A stretch of DNA of 64,000 nt from Agrobacterium tumefaciens (lineage in GTDB: Bacteria; Pseudomonadota; Alphaproteobacteria; Rhizobiales; Rhizobiaceae), in assembly GCA_025560025.1 (NCBI GenBank), contig CP048486.1, positions 62,001-126,000 of the forward strand, given 5' to 3'. Below the pieces are notes generated by a model, which had not been told where the DNA came from, made no database searches, and was given only the letters and a program-made list of their open reading frames with translations. Positions within the stretch are counted from its first letter, which is position 1, and every line of letters begins with the position of its first letter. The position numbers and the translations under genes were made by a program. Positions 55,436-64,000 of the stretch are shown piece by piece.

Positions 55436-58400
55436 ATGTTCTTGACCCGCATATCCGTCGCCCATCCCGTTTTCGCAACCATGATGATGGTGGCACTTCT
55501 GGTCATCGGCGCCTTTTCACTGCAGCGGCTGGGGCTCGATCAATATCCGAATGTCGACGTTCCGGTCGTGGTGGTGGTCACCGCCTATCCCGGTGCCACG
55601 CCGGAAACGGTGGAGACGGAAGTGACGCGACCGGTCGAGGATGCGCTGAATGCCATAGGCGGCCTCGACGAGATCAACTCCACCTCTTACGAAGGACGCT
55701 CCGTCGTCGTCGCGAAATTCAAGCTCGAGGTTAAAAGTGCCGCGGCCGTGCAGGATGTGCGCGACAAGGTCGCCGCCATCGAGGCGAATTTCCCCGAGGA
55801 TGTCAAAAAACCGGTCATCTCGCGGTTCGACCCGGCCGCCGAGCCGATCCTGTCTCTGGCGATTAGTTCGACATCGCTCGACGTACCCGCGCTCAGCACC
55901 CTTGCCGACCAGAAGGTATTGCGGCAACTGACGACCGTTGCCGGCGTCGGGCAGGCAACGCTGGTCGGCGCCCGCAAGCGGCAGATCGATGTCACGATCG
56001 ACGACACGCGCATGCGCGCGCTCAAGGTGGGCATCAATGACGTGGTAAGCGCGCTGCGCACCGGCAACGGCAACAGCCCGGCCGGAAGCGTCATCGACAC
56101 TGTTTCAGAACGCACGGTGCAGGTGCGGGGCCGCATTGAGGACCCGCAGGCACTGCTGGACATGGTGGTCGCAAGGCGTGGCGGCGCGGCCATCTACCTG
56201 CGTGATGTCGCCTCGATTTCCGAAGGCGCCGCCGATCCTGAAAACCGCGCCCTCTATAATGGTCAGACGGCGCTGGCAATCGATATCGTCAAGGTTCAGG
56301 ACGCCAATACGGTTCAGGTCGTGACGGATGTGAGGCAGCGCCTCGAAATGCTCAATGCCGAGCTCGCCCCGAAAAACGTGCAATTGCGCATCGTTACGGA
56401 CTCTTCGGTTCCCATCCGGGAATCCGTCAACCAAGTGCAGATGACCCTGATCGAGGGAGCCGCCCTTGCCGTCGCCATCGTCTTTCTGTTTCTCAATTCC
56501 TGGCGCAGCACGGTGATCACCGGGCTGACATTGCCGATTGCGATCATCGGCACGCTCGCGGTCATCGATCTGCTCGGCTTTACGCTCAACACGCTGAGCC
56601 TCCTGGCATTGACGCTTTCCATCGGCATTCTGGTGGATGACGCTATTGTCGTGCGCGAAAACATCACCCGCCACCTGCATATGGGGAAATCCCATATCCG
56701 CGCGGCACTCGACGGCACGAATGAAATCGGGCTTGCGGTGATCGCGACAACGGCGACCATCGTGGCGGTCTTTTTGCCGGTCGCCTTCATGGATGGCATT
56801 ATCGGCCGGTTTTTCTACCAGTTTGGCGTCACCGTGTCGGCTGCCGTGCTGATCTCGCTTTTCGTCGCCTTCACGCTCGATCCGATGCTGTCGAGCCTCT
56901 GGTACGATCCGGATTCGCAACCCGACGCCCGGCGTGGCCTGATAGGCCGGCTGATCGCGCGTTTCGACAGCGGCTTCGAATGGCTGGCCAAGCGATACCG
57001 CCTTGCGATCGGCTGGACCTTGCGCCACCGGCTCATCACCCTGCTTTCGACGGTTGGCATCTTTGTCGGCAGCCTGTTCATGGTGCCGCTGGTCGGCACG
57101 GAATTTGTGCCGGATACGGATGAGGGCCGCTTTCAAATCAACATTACCGCACCGGTTGGCTCCTCGCTGGATTACACGACAGCGAAAGTGCGGCAGGTCG
57201 AAAAGGCGCTCAGGGAATTCCCGGAGGTAGAAATGCTTTACTCCACCGTCAATACCGGCGGTGCCGCCGGCAAACATCGCGCCGCCATTCAGGTCGGGCT
57301 CGTGCCGCTTTCAGCGCGCACGCTAACCCCGGTCTCGCTGGCCGAGCCGATCCGCAACCGCCTGTCGGCCATACCGGGCATTGAGGTCACGATCCTGCAG
57401 AACGGTCTGGGCGGCGGCGAAAGTCCGGTGCAGCTCAGCATCCTTGGCGACGACCGGGCCATTCTTGAAAAAATAGCCACCGGTCTCATGGAAGACATGA
57501 AAAAAATCCCCGGCCTCGTTGATGTGACCTCCAGCGCCAGGGACGTGACCTCGATCCTTTCCGTGCGTCTCAAACGGGATGCGGCAAGCGATCTTGGCAT
57601 TTCCAGATCCGATCTGGCCGCCGCGCTCTCTCCGCTCGTCGCTGGCGAGGACGTCTCGAAATGGACGGATGCCGACGGCAACAGCTATGACATCGTCGTG
57701 CGCCTGCCCGGTGAGCGGCGTTCCGATATGACGGCACTTGGTGAATTGATGATTGCGACCAGCCGCATCGCATCGAACGGCGCACCGCAGATGGTGCGTC
57801 TCGATCAGGTCGCCGATATCGCCACCGTGCCGGCGCCCGCCGAAATCCGCCGCATCGAGAACCGACGCGAAGTGCTGGTTTCGGCCAATGTCAGCGGCCG
57901 CACGCTTGGGGACGTGACAAATGCGTTGCAGAGCCTGACCGCCTCCCGCGATCTGCCTGACGGTTACCGCATCCGCTTCGGCGGCGAAGCCGAAACCATG
58001 CAGGAAACGGTTGGCCACATGGTCAAGGCGCTCGTCATGGCGGTCATCTTCATCTACATCGTGCTCGCCTCGCAATTTGGCAGTTTCCTGCAACCGCTCG
58101 CCATCATGGCGTCGCTACCGCTGTCGCTCATCGGCGTCATCCTCGGATTGATGGTGGCCGGCAGCACGATCAACATGTTCTCGCTGATCGGTTTCATCAT
58201 GCTGATGGGCCTCGTTACCAAGAACGGCATATTGCTGGTCGATTTCGCCAATCGCGAAAGAAAACGCGGACTGCCGCTGAACGAGGCGCTCGCAAGCGCC
58301 GGCGTCATCCGCTTCCGTCCAATCGTCATGACAACGCTTGCAATGATCGCCGGCATGATCCCGCTTGGTCTCGCCATTGGCGGTGGCGGCGCACAACGCG

Positions 58401-58588
58401 CGCCGATGGCGCATGCGGTGGTCGGCGGCCTCATCAGCTCCACCCTGCTCACCCTGATCGTCGTGCCGGTGATCCTGTCCTATATTGACAGCATCACCCG
58501 GCGTTTCGCCCGCCTGCTGCCGAAAGCGCCGGATGATGTGGGCGAAACCGGATTGGCAGACCATCCGGTATCACCGTCGCAGACTTGA
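55436..58588 (+). CDS. RND efflux transporter (AcrB/HAE1 family)
   Basis: A 1050-residue inner-membrane pump with the expected twelve membrane helices and two large periplasmic loops. The proton-relay aspartates are present in TM4 (GILVDDAIVV). The start follows the adaptor stop by one base. With the adaptor and an unlinked outer-membrane channel it would export drugs or toxic compounds by proton antiport. No outer-membrane factor gene is adjacent. Its operon is divergent from a two-component system. Confidence 0.9.
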   Translation: MFLTRISVAHPVFATMMMVALLVIGAFSLQRLGLDQYPNVDVPVVVVVTAYPGATPETVETEVTRPVEDALNAIGGLDEINSTSYEGRSVVVAKFKLEVKSAAAVQDVRDKVAAIEANFPEDVKKPVISRFDPAAEPILSLAISSTSLDVPALSTLADQKVLRQLTTVAGVGQATLVGARKRQIDVTIDDTRMRALKVGINDVVSALRTGNGNSPAGSVIDTVSERTVQVRGRIEDPQALLDMVVARRGGAAIYLRDVASISEGAADPENRALYNGQTALAIDIVKVQDANTVQVVTDVRQRLEMLNAELAPKNVQLRIVTDSSVPIRESVNQVQMTLIEGAALAVAIVFLFLNSWRSTVITGLTLPIAIIGTLAVIDLLGFTLNTLSLLALTLSIGILVDDAIVVRENITRHLHMGKSHIRAALDGTNEIGLAVIATTATIVAVFLPVAFMDGIIGRFFYQFGVTVSAAVLISLFVAFTLDPMLSSLWYDPDSQPDARRGLIGRLIARFDSGFEWLAKRYRLAIGWTLRHRLITLLSTVGIFVGSLFMVPLVGTEFVPDTDEGRFQINITAPVGSSLDYTTAKVRQVEKALREFPEVEMLYSTVNTGGAAGKHRAAIQVGLVPLSARTLTPVSLAEPIRNRLSAIPGIEVTILQNGLGGGESPVQLSILGDDRAILEKIATGLMEDMKKIPGLVDVTSSARDVTSILSVRLKRDAASDLGISRSDLAAALSPLVAGEDVSKWTDADGNSYDIVVRLPGERRSDMTALGELMIATSRIASNGAPQMVRLDQVADIATVPAPAEIRRIENRREVLVSANVSGRTLGDVTNALQSLTASRDLPDGYRIRFGGEAETMQETVGHMVKALVMAVIFIYIVLASQFGSFLQPLAIMASLPLSLIGVILGLMVAGSTINMFSLIGFIMLMGLVTKNGILLVDFANRERKRGLPLNEALASAGVIRFRPIVMTTLAMIAGMIPLGLAIGGGGAQRAPMAHAVVGGLISSTLLTLIVVPVILSYIDSITRRFARLLPKAPDDVGETGLADHPVSPSQT

Positions 58589-58603
58589 CCACGGGATTTG
58601 CGG

Positions 58604-59179
58604 TCAGGGCCTGTCCTCCGCCTGGCGCTTCTTTTTGCCCTTCGGGCGAAAATCGACCAGAAGCGACTTCAGCTCGATTTCCCGGACGCGTCTTGCCGCC
58701 TCGTCCGGGCGAACCCATTCCACGAGGCGTTCGCCGCGCTCCTTGAAACTCGCCTCTTCCCCGGTCACCTCGATCTGGAAGACATCCACGACACAGGGAA
58801 CGACATCACCATTGTCGAGCATCTTGAGATAGGTGTAGCGGCCGACCGCATCTTTTTTGACCCGGCCGCGCACGCCCGCCTCCTCCCATGCCTCGATCGC
58901 GGCCGCCTCATGCGGTTTCTTGCGTTTCATCGGCCAGCCGCGCGGAATGATCCAGCGCGCCGTGACGCGGGAGGTGACGACAAGGATTTCGATCTCTTCG
59001 CCGCTGCCGCCATAACGGAAGCACAGGGCGGCATATTGCTGCCGGAAAGCGCCGGTGAAGAGCTTTTCGGGAACAGCAGCGAGTTGCTGAAGTAATGTCA
59101 GGGGACGCGCCGGGCGGGCTTTCCGGCTTTTCTTCTTGGATTTCATATCCGTTGATAGTGCTGATTTTCCGGGTTGCAT
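58604..59179 (-). CDS. Nudix hydrolase
   Basis: A protein of 191 residues from the ATG at 59179 (or 180 from 59146). The Nudix box region reads GWPMKRKKPHEAAAIEAWEEAGV: the EAWEEAG core is present, but the position usually Arg before the core is Ile and the first Glu is Lys, as in some DIPP-like members. It probably hydrolyses a nucleoside-diphosphate or diphosphoinositol-type substrate. The N-terminal 20 residues are very basic. It is convergent with the RND operon and divergent from the phosphate transporter pair; the Pho box lies between. Confidence 0.72.
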   Translation of the reverse strand: MQPGKSALSTDMKSKKKSRKARPARPLTLLQQLAAVPEKLFTGAFRQQYAALCFRYGGSGEEIEILVVTSRVTARWIIPRGWPMKRKKPHEAAAIEAWEEAGVRGRVKKDAVGRYTYLKMLDNGDVVPCVVDVFQIEVTGEEASFKERGERLVEWVRPDEAARRVREIELKSLLVDFRPKGKKKRQAEDRP

Positions 59180-59198
59180 CAATGCCCCGCGTGCATTT

Positions 59199-59216
59199 AT
59201 GACAGTTTTATGACAA
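59199..59216 (-). promoter_or_regulatory. Pho box (PhoB binding site)
   Basis: On the minus strand the site reads TTGTCAT-AAAA-CTGTCAT, two 7-base repeats separated by 4 bases, the exact architecture of a Pho box (CTGTCAT-N4-CTGTCAT) with one mismatch. It overlaps the likely -35 (59208-59213) of the DUF47-pit promoter, with ATAAAT at 59231-59236 as -10, so PhoB binding should repress it, as known for orfA-pit in S. meliloti. The strand orientation also points toward the Nudix gene. Confidence 0.8.
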
Positions 59217-59259
59217 TTACCCCCCACAACATAAATAGCGCCATTGAGGGCCAATTCGC

Positions 59260-59904
59260 ATGATGAGCATTTTCCGCAAGCTGATGCCGCGCGAGGACCG
59301 TTTCTTCGACATGTTTAGCAAACATTCGGAAACGGTCGTCAAGGCGGCAGCAGCTCTGGACCACCTTTTGAGCGGCGTCGACGTCGAGAAAAACTGCGAC
59401 CTCATCGTCGCCCTCGAAGACCAGGCGGACGACATTACCCGCGACGTTCTGCTTGCCGTGCGCCGCAGCTTCATTACACCTTTCGACCGTGGCGACATCA
59501 AGGATCTCATCCAGTCCATGGATGACGCCATCGACATGATGCACAAGACGGTCAAGACCATTCGCCTGTTCGAGCAAACCGAATTCGACCCGCTGATGCG
59601 GGAGATGGGTCATGAAATCGTGCGTGCGGCAAACCTCATTGCCGAAGCCATCCCGCTTCTCAACAAGGTCGGCACCAATGCGCAGCGCCTGTCGGCGATT
59701 GCCGAAGAGGTTACCCGCGTCGAAGGCCGCTCCGACGAGCTTCACGATCAGGGTCTGAAGGACCTCTTCCGGCGCCATGGCGCCGCCGGCGATGCCATGG
59801 CCTATATGATCGGCAGCGAGATCTACGGCGAACTCGAAAAGGTCGTCGACCGCTTCGAGGATGTGGCCAACGAGATCAGCGGCATCGTTATCGAGAACGT
59901 CTGA
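59260..59904 (+). CDS. DUF47 phosphate-transport accessory protein
   Basis: A 214-residue PhoU-like helical protein (DUF47; OrfA in S. meliloti) that accompanies Pit transporters. It has metal-binding-type residues in helical repeats (DLIVALEDQADDITRDVL; EGRSDELHDQGLKDLFR). ATG codons at 59260 and 59263 are both possible. It overlaps pit by one base (TGATG). Confidence 0.9.
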   Translation: MMSIFRKLMPREDRFFDMFSKHSETVVKAAAALDHLLSGVDVEKNCDLIVALEDQADDITRDVLLAVRRSFITPFDRGDIKDLIQSMDDAIDMMHKTVKTIRLFEQTEFDPLMREMGHEIVRAANLIAEAIPLLNKVGTNAQRLSAIAEEVTRVEGRSDELHDQGLKDLFRRHGAAGDAMAYMIGSEIYGELEKVVDRFEDVANEISGIVIENV

Positions 59905-60908
59905 TGGAAGTCGCGCTTGCACTGCCGCTGCTTGTCGGCCTCATCGCCATCGCGCTGTTCTTCGATTTTCTGAACGGTCTCCACGACGCCGCAAATTCCA
60001 TCGCCACCATTGTCTCCACCCGCGTGCTGCGCCCGCAATATGCGGTGGCGTGGGCGGCCTTCTTCAATTTCATCGCCTTCCTGTTCTTCGGCCTGCATGT
60101 GGCCGAAACGCTCGGCACCGGCATCATCGATCCCGGCATCGTTTCGCCGCAGGTCATCTTCGCGGCGCTGATGGGCGCCATCGTCTGGAACATCGTCACC
60201 TGGATTTTCGGAATCCCCTCCAGCTCGTCGCATGCGCTGATCGGCGGTCTCGTCGGCGCGGGATTTGCCAAGGTCGGTTTCAATTCCATCGTCTGGTCGG
60301 GTCTGCTGAAAACCGTGGGTGCGATCTTCATGTCGCCCGCCATCGGCTTCTTCCTGGCCCTGCTGCTGGTTCTCGCCGTGTCCTGGCTGTTCGTACGCCA
60401 GACGCCCTTTGCGGTGGATCGCACGTTCCGCGTCATGCAGTTCATCTCCGCCTCGCTCTACTCTCTCGGCCATGGCGGCAACGATGCGCAGAAGACCATG
60501 GGCATCATCGCCGTGCTGCTGTTCAGCCAGGGGCATCTGGGCAACAGCTTCTATGTGCCGTTCTGGGTGGTCATCTCCTGCCAGTCGGCCATGGCGCTCG
60601 GCACGCTGTTCGGCGGCTGGCGCATCGTGCACACCATGGGCTCGAAAATCACCCGGCTGAACCCGATGCAGGGTTTCTGCGCCGAAACCGGTGGTGCGCT
60701 GACACTGTTCGGCGCAACGTGGCTCGGCATTCCGGTGTCGACCACCCATACGATCACGGGCGCCATTATCGGCGTCGGCGCCGCCCGCCGCGTTTCGGCG
60801 GTGCGTTGGGGCCTTGCCGGCAACATCGTCATTGCCTGGGTCGTGACCATGCCGGCCGCCGCCCTCATATCCGCAGCCGTCTATGGGCTGACGTCGCTGT
60901 TCGGCTGA
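59904..60908 (+). CDS. pit: Low-affinity inorganic phosphate transporter
   Basis: A 334-residue Pit-family phosphate/cation symporter with about ten hydrophobic segments. The two family signatures are present: FDFLNGLHDAANSIATIV near residue 20 and GIPVSTTHTITGAIIGVG in the second half. Cotranscribed with DUF47. Expected to be active under phosphate sufficiency and shut down by PhoB through the upstream Pho box. Confidence 0.92.
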   Translation: MEVALALPLLVGLIAIALFFDFLNGLHDAANSIATIVSTRVLRPQYAVAWAAFFNFIAFLFFGLHVAETLGTGIIDPGIVSPQVIFAALMGAIVWNIVTWIFGIPSSSSHALIGGLVGAGFAKVGFNSIVWSGLLKTVGAIFMSPAIGFFLALLLVLAVSWLFVRQTPFAVDRTFRVMQFISASLYSLGHGGNDAQKTMGIIAVLLFSQGHLGNSFYVPFWVVISCQSAMALGTLFGGWRIVHTMGSKITRLNPMQGFCAETGGALTLFGATWLGIPVSTTHTITGAIIGVGAARRVSAVRWGLAGNIVIAWVVTMPAAALISAAVYGLTSLFG

Positions 60909-61006
60909 CACCTGAGCCGCTTGCGATTTGCCAAGGCTCCCGGAACAAAAGCCACCCTGTGGCTGTTTGATCCGGGAGACAAGGGCGACGAAGCGGATCG
61001 CGGATC

Positions 61007-61798
61007 ATGGCACGGCAGGTTTTCTGGAAAGGTTATCTGAAGCTGTCACTGGTGACGGCCTCCGTTTCGCTGACGCCCGCCACCACCGACAGCAACAAAT
61101 ACCGCTTCCATATTCTCAATCGCAAGACCGGCAATCGCGTCGAAAGCCGCTATGTCGACAGCGTCACCCACAAGCCGGTGACTGCAAAAAACCAGGTGAA
61201 GGGTTTCCCCCGCGCCGAGGATGACTATGTGCTGCTGGAGGATGACGAGATCGATTCCGTTGCACTTGAAAGCACCCGCACCATCGACATCAAGACCTTC
61301 GTTCCCACGGGTTCCATCGACTGGATCTGGTACGACCGTCCCCACTTCCTGCGCCCGGAGGACAAGATCGGCGCGGAAGCCTTCAGCGTGATCCGGGAAG
61401 CCATGTCGGCGAATGGTGTTGTCGGCATCGCCCGGCTCGTTCTCTATCGCCATGAAAGGGCGGTGCTGCTGGAACCTTCCGGCAAGGGCATCATCCTCTG
61501 GACGCTGCATTATGGCGAGGAAGTGCGCGAAAGCATCGATGCGCTGGACCCGAAGATGAAGATCGAAAAGCCGCTGCTGGACGCGATGGAAAAACGCATC
61601 GACAAGCAGATGACCGGGTGGAAGCCGACACTGGTGCAGGACCCTATCCAGAAAAAGATCAGCGCCCTGCTGAAAACCAAGAGCAAGGCTGCTCCCTCCC
61701 CGGAAAAGAAGACCGGCGCGAAAGCGCGTACCGGCGGCAACGTCATCAACATCATGGATGCGTTGAAGAAAAGCCTCGCCGCAGACAAAAGAAACTAG
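61007..61798 (+). CDS. ku: DNA end-binding protein Ku
   Basis: A 263-residue bacterial Ku that forms a homodimeric ring on double-strand breaks and recruits LigD. The core beta-barrel is present (RQVFWKGYLKLSLVTASVSL; YVLLEDDEIDSVALESTRTI; GMARLVLYRHER-like GIARLVLYRHERAVLLEP), followed by a basic C-terminal tail that would contact LigD. The ribosome site is weak. It converges on ligD with three bases between the stops. Confidence 0.92.
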   Translation: MARQVFWKGYLKLSLVTASVSLTPATTDSNKYRFHILNRKTGNRVESRYVDSVTHKPVTAKNQVKGFPRAEDDYVLLEDDEIDSVALESTRTIDIKTFVPTGSIDWIWYDRPHFLRPEDKIGAEAFSVIREAMSANGVVGIARLVLYRHERAVLLEPSGKGIILWTLHYGEEVRESIDALDPKMKIEKPLLDAMEKRIDKQMTGWKPTLVQDPIQKKISALLKTKSKAAPSPEKKTGAKARTGGNVINIMDALKKSLAADKRN

Positions 61799-61801
61799 CC
61801 T

Positions 61802-64000
61802 TCAGCGGGCCTTTTTCGGCAGCGGCCGGGCGGCGGCGAAAAAGCCGTCCCATGGGTCCTTCTTCAGATTGGAAAGTCTTGCCCCGATATTGTTGACGGT
61901 GAAGTATGCCGGACCAATCTCGCCGGAGAGTTCCACCCATTCTATTGGCGCTGAAATGGCGGCTCCCGGCCGGGCACGCGTCGAATAGGGCGCGACAGCC
62001 GTATTGCCCCTGCCATTGCGCAGATAATCGAGGAAGATGCGGCCCTGGCGTTTCGCCTTGGTTGCCACCGAGAGGTATTTTTCGGGCTCTGCCATGGCCA
62101 TGTCATCCGCCATGGCCTTCGCAAACGCCTTAAGGGCTGGCCATCCCGCTTCCGTTTTCAAGGGCGCGACGACATGCAATCCCTTGCCGCCGGAGGTTTT
62201 CACGAAGGCGGCAAGGCCGGCCTCCTCGAAACGCCGCTTCAGTTCCAGTGCGGAATCGATCACCTCCTGCCACGACACATCCTCGCCGGGGTCGATATCC
62301 ATGGTGATCATGTCGGGCTTTTCCCAGTTCGCGGTTGTCGCGCCCCATGGGTGAATTTCAAGCGCGGCGGATTGCACCAGCGCCATCATGCCGTCGAAAT
62401 CGGTAATCCGGATCAGCGGTTCGCCAGCCTTGTCCTTCGGATCCCTGATCTGTTCGATCGCCTTGTTGACACCGCGCCAGGCATGTTTCTGGAAGAATCG
62501 CTGCCCGTCGATCCCTTCGGGACAACGAAGCAATGCCAGAGGGCGGTTGACGACGAAGGGAGCCATATGGCGCCAGACCTGCGTGTAATAATCGGCAAGC
62601 CCTTCCTTGGTCACGCCGTCATCCGGCCAATAAAGCCGGTCCGGATGGGTGAACTTGATCTTCGACTGCGGCGTCCCTTGTTCCGACACTGCTTTTTCCT
62701 CCCGTTCGATTTCCCCCGCCGGTTTATCCTCCCGCAGGCCCCGGAAAGATGCATGGCGCAGATTGCCATCCGCGGACCAAGCCCGAAACTCCACTTCGGC
62801 CACCAGTTCCGGCCGGACGAAATGGAGGTCGCGGCGGGCAATTGCCGTCAGCTTTTCGGAAAAAGGGCTTTCCTTGCTGCCCAGTGGTGTCAGGCGGCCA
62901 AGCAGCATTTCGGCCACTTCAGCGGTGTAGCCGGTGCCAACGCGCCCGACATGCCGCAGCTTGCCGTCCTCATAAACCCCGAGCGCCAGGGAGCCGATGG
63001 CATGGTCCGAACTGGAAGACAGGGTATAGCCGCCGATCACGAATTCCTGCCGCATTGCGCATTTGGATTTCACCCAGCTGCCCTTGCGGCCCGAGACATA
63101 TTTGCTGTCCCTAACCTTGGAGATGACACCCTCAAGGCTGAGGCGGCAGGCATGGTCGAGCACAAGCCCACCGTTTTCCTCGAAATGTTCGCTGTAGCGA
63201 AGATGACGGTTGCCGGCGGGCAGCAGCTTTTCGAGCAGCGCCTTGCGATCCATCAATGCCGCGCCACGCAGATCCGTGCCATCCAGATAGATCAGGTCGA
63301 AGGCATAAAAAACGAAGCGGTCGCTGCGCCCTTCGCTCAAATCCTGCTGCAAAGCGGAAAAATCCGAAGCACCGCTCTCCCGCTCGACCACGATTTCGCC
63401 GTCGATCAGCAGCGTTTCCGCCGGCAGCGCCTTGAGCGCGGCTGCCACGGTGTCACCGAACTTCTCGGTCCAGTCCAATCCGGTGCGGGTCAAAAGCTGT
63501 AGTTTGCCATGGTCTACACGGGCCTGCAGGCGATAGCCGTCGAACTTGATCTCATGCAGCCAGCGCGAACCTTCGGGTGGCCGGGGTTTCAGCGTCGCCA
63601 GCGCCGGCGGCACGAAGGATGGCAATGCCTGTTTGCGCGCGCCTTTGGGCAGGGCGTGAGCCTGCTTTTGCCCCGAGGAGGAGCTCGCGGCTTTTTTCGA
63701 TACGGGTTTGGAATTCCAGGTGTCCTTCGGACTGGCAGCGACTTCCTCGACGCTGCGGCCGGTCTTTACCGATTCCGGCCGCTCCTCCAGTATATCCGCA
63801 CTGCCATCATGCCTTGCCTCCTCGTCGTCGCCTTTGATCAGCAGCCAGTTCTCGCGGCTTTCGCCGGGCTTTCCATGCATGCGCACCAGATGCCAGCGGC
63901 CTTTAAGCTTTTCGCCTTCCAGCTCGAATTCGAGATGGCCTTTGCGGTAGCCCTTCTTCGAGTCGCCGATCGGGTGCCAGATTCCGCGATCCCAGACAAT
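61802..64000 (-). CDS. ligD: ATP-dependent DNA ligase D, incomplete at the right edge
   Basis: About 732 residues are visible; the start lies beyond 64000. Order from the left end of the visible protein: end of the 3'-phosphoesterase domain (GIWHPIGDSKKGYRKGHLEF, then KGRWHLVRMHG), a low-complexity linker, ATP-dependent ligase domain with the nucleotidyl lysine in KFDGYR and DGEIVVE, OB-fold (VEFRAWSADG), and the primase-polymerase domain (THPDRLYWPDDGVTKEGL; metal aspartates in DIDPG; KTSGGKGLHV). This is the PE-Lig-Pol order of Agrobacterium and Pseudomonas LigD. An in-frame ATG at 63886 is internal. Confidence 0.93.
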   Translation of the reverse strand: MVWDRGIWHPIGDSKKGYRKGHLEFELEGEKLKGRWHLVRMHGKPGESRENWLLIKGDDEEARHDGSADILEERPESVKTGRSVEEVAASPKDTWNSKPVSKKAASSSSGQKQAHALPKGARKQALPSFVPPALATLKPRPPEGSRWLHEIKFDGYRLQARVDHGKLQLLTRTGLDWTEKFGDTVAAALKALPAETLLIDGEIVVERESGASDFSALQQDLSEGRSDRFVFYAFDLIYLDGTDLRGAALMDRKALLEKLLPAGNRHLRYSEHFEENGGLVLDHACRLSLEGVISKVRDSKYVSGRKGSWVKSKCAMRQEFVIGGYTLSSSSDHAIGSLALGVYEDGKLRHVGRVGTGYTAEVAEMLLGRLTPLGSKESPFSEKLTAIARRDLHFVRPELVAEVEFRAWSADGNLRHASFRGLREDKPAGEIEREEKAVSEQGTPQSKIKFTHPDRLYWPDDGVTKEGLADYYTQVWRHMAPFVVNRPLALLRCPEGIDGQRFFQKHAWRGVNKAIEQIRDPKDKAGEPLIRITDFDGMMALVQSAALEIHPWGATTANWEKPDMITMDIDPGEDVSWQEVIDSALELKRRFEEAGLAAFVKTSGGKGLHVVAPLKTEAGWPALKAFAKAMADDMAMAEPEKYLSVATKAKRQGRIFLDYLRNGRGNTAVAPYSTRARPGAAISAPIEWVELSGEIGPAYFTVNNIGARLSNLKKDPWDGFFAAARPLPKKAR

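Overview
The window is about 64 kb of high-GC, densely packed alphaproteobacterial DNA. The gene repertoire points to a Rhizobiaceae genome, most likely Agrobacterium or a close Rhizobium/Sinorhizobium relative. The indicators are a complete agp-type alpha-galactoside locus, the divergent oxyR/catalase-peroxidase pair, the orfA-pit phosphate pair with a Pho box, choline-sulfate genes, a RIME-like palindromic element and Ku/LigD end joining. It looks like an accessory-replicon or secondary-chromosome stretch: one uptake-and-catabolism cassette after another, with no ribosomal or tRNA genes, no insertion sequences and no CRISPR arrays seen.

Layout: 1-5.4 kb (minus): a partial secreted protein, then a HlyD / RbbA-like / YhhJ-like exporter operon with a perfect FNR-type box far upstream. 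5.6-5.75 kb: a RIME-like palindromic repeat. 5.8-16.0 kb: alpha-galactoside operon agaL1-agpABCD-agaL2 (minus) with the AraC-type activator agpT divergent. 16.0-16.5 kb: a small membrane protein preceded by an 11-codon leader ORF. 16.5-27.8 kb: two divergent operons around a near-palindromic operator, ROK regulator / PIG-L deacetylase / EamA permease (minus) and CUT1 sugar ABC importer / argininosuccinate-lyase-like enzyme / PfkB kinase (plus). 27.9-31.3 kb: choline-O-sulfate genes (choX, betC, LysR). 31.4-38.3 kb: a branched-chain-amino-acid-type ABC importer joined to a vanillin/salicylaldehyde-type dehydrogenase, with a divergent AraC regulator. 38.4-39.8 kb: an ABM-domain protein and a LysR regulator. 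39.8-47.2 kb: ferric-siderophore ABC importer, TonB receptor and AraC regulator. 47.4-51.1 kb: small ORF, katG, oxyR. 51.1-58.6 kb: lipoprotein, two-component system and RND efflux pair. 58.6-64 kb: Nudix hydrolase, DUF47-Pit phosphate transporter, ku and partial ligD.

Functionally most of the window is nutrient scavenging. Each importer sits with its own regulator and its first catabolic enzymes. The rest is stress handling: H2O2 (OxyR-KatG), drug export (RND, RbbA-like), phosphate control and double-strand-break repair. The least explained unit is the 16.5-27.8 kb ROK/PIG-L/ASL-like/PfkB cassette. Its gene content suggests a sugar-like, nitrogen-containing substrate and a carbon-nitrogen lyase step that I cannot match to a described pathway.
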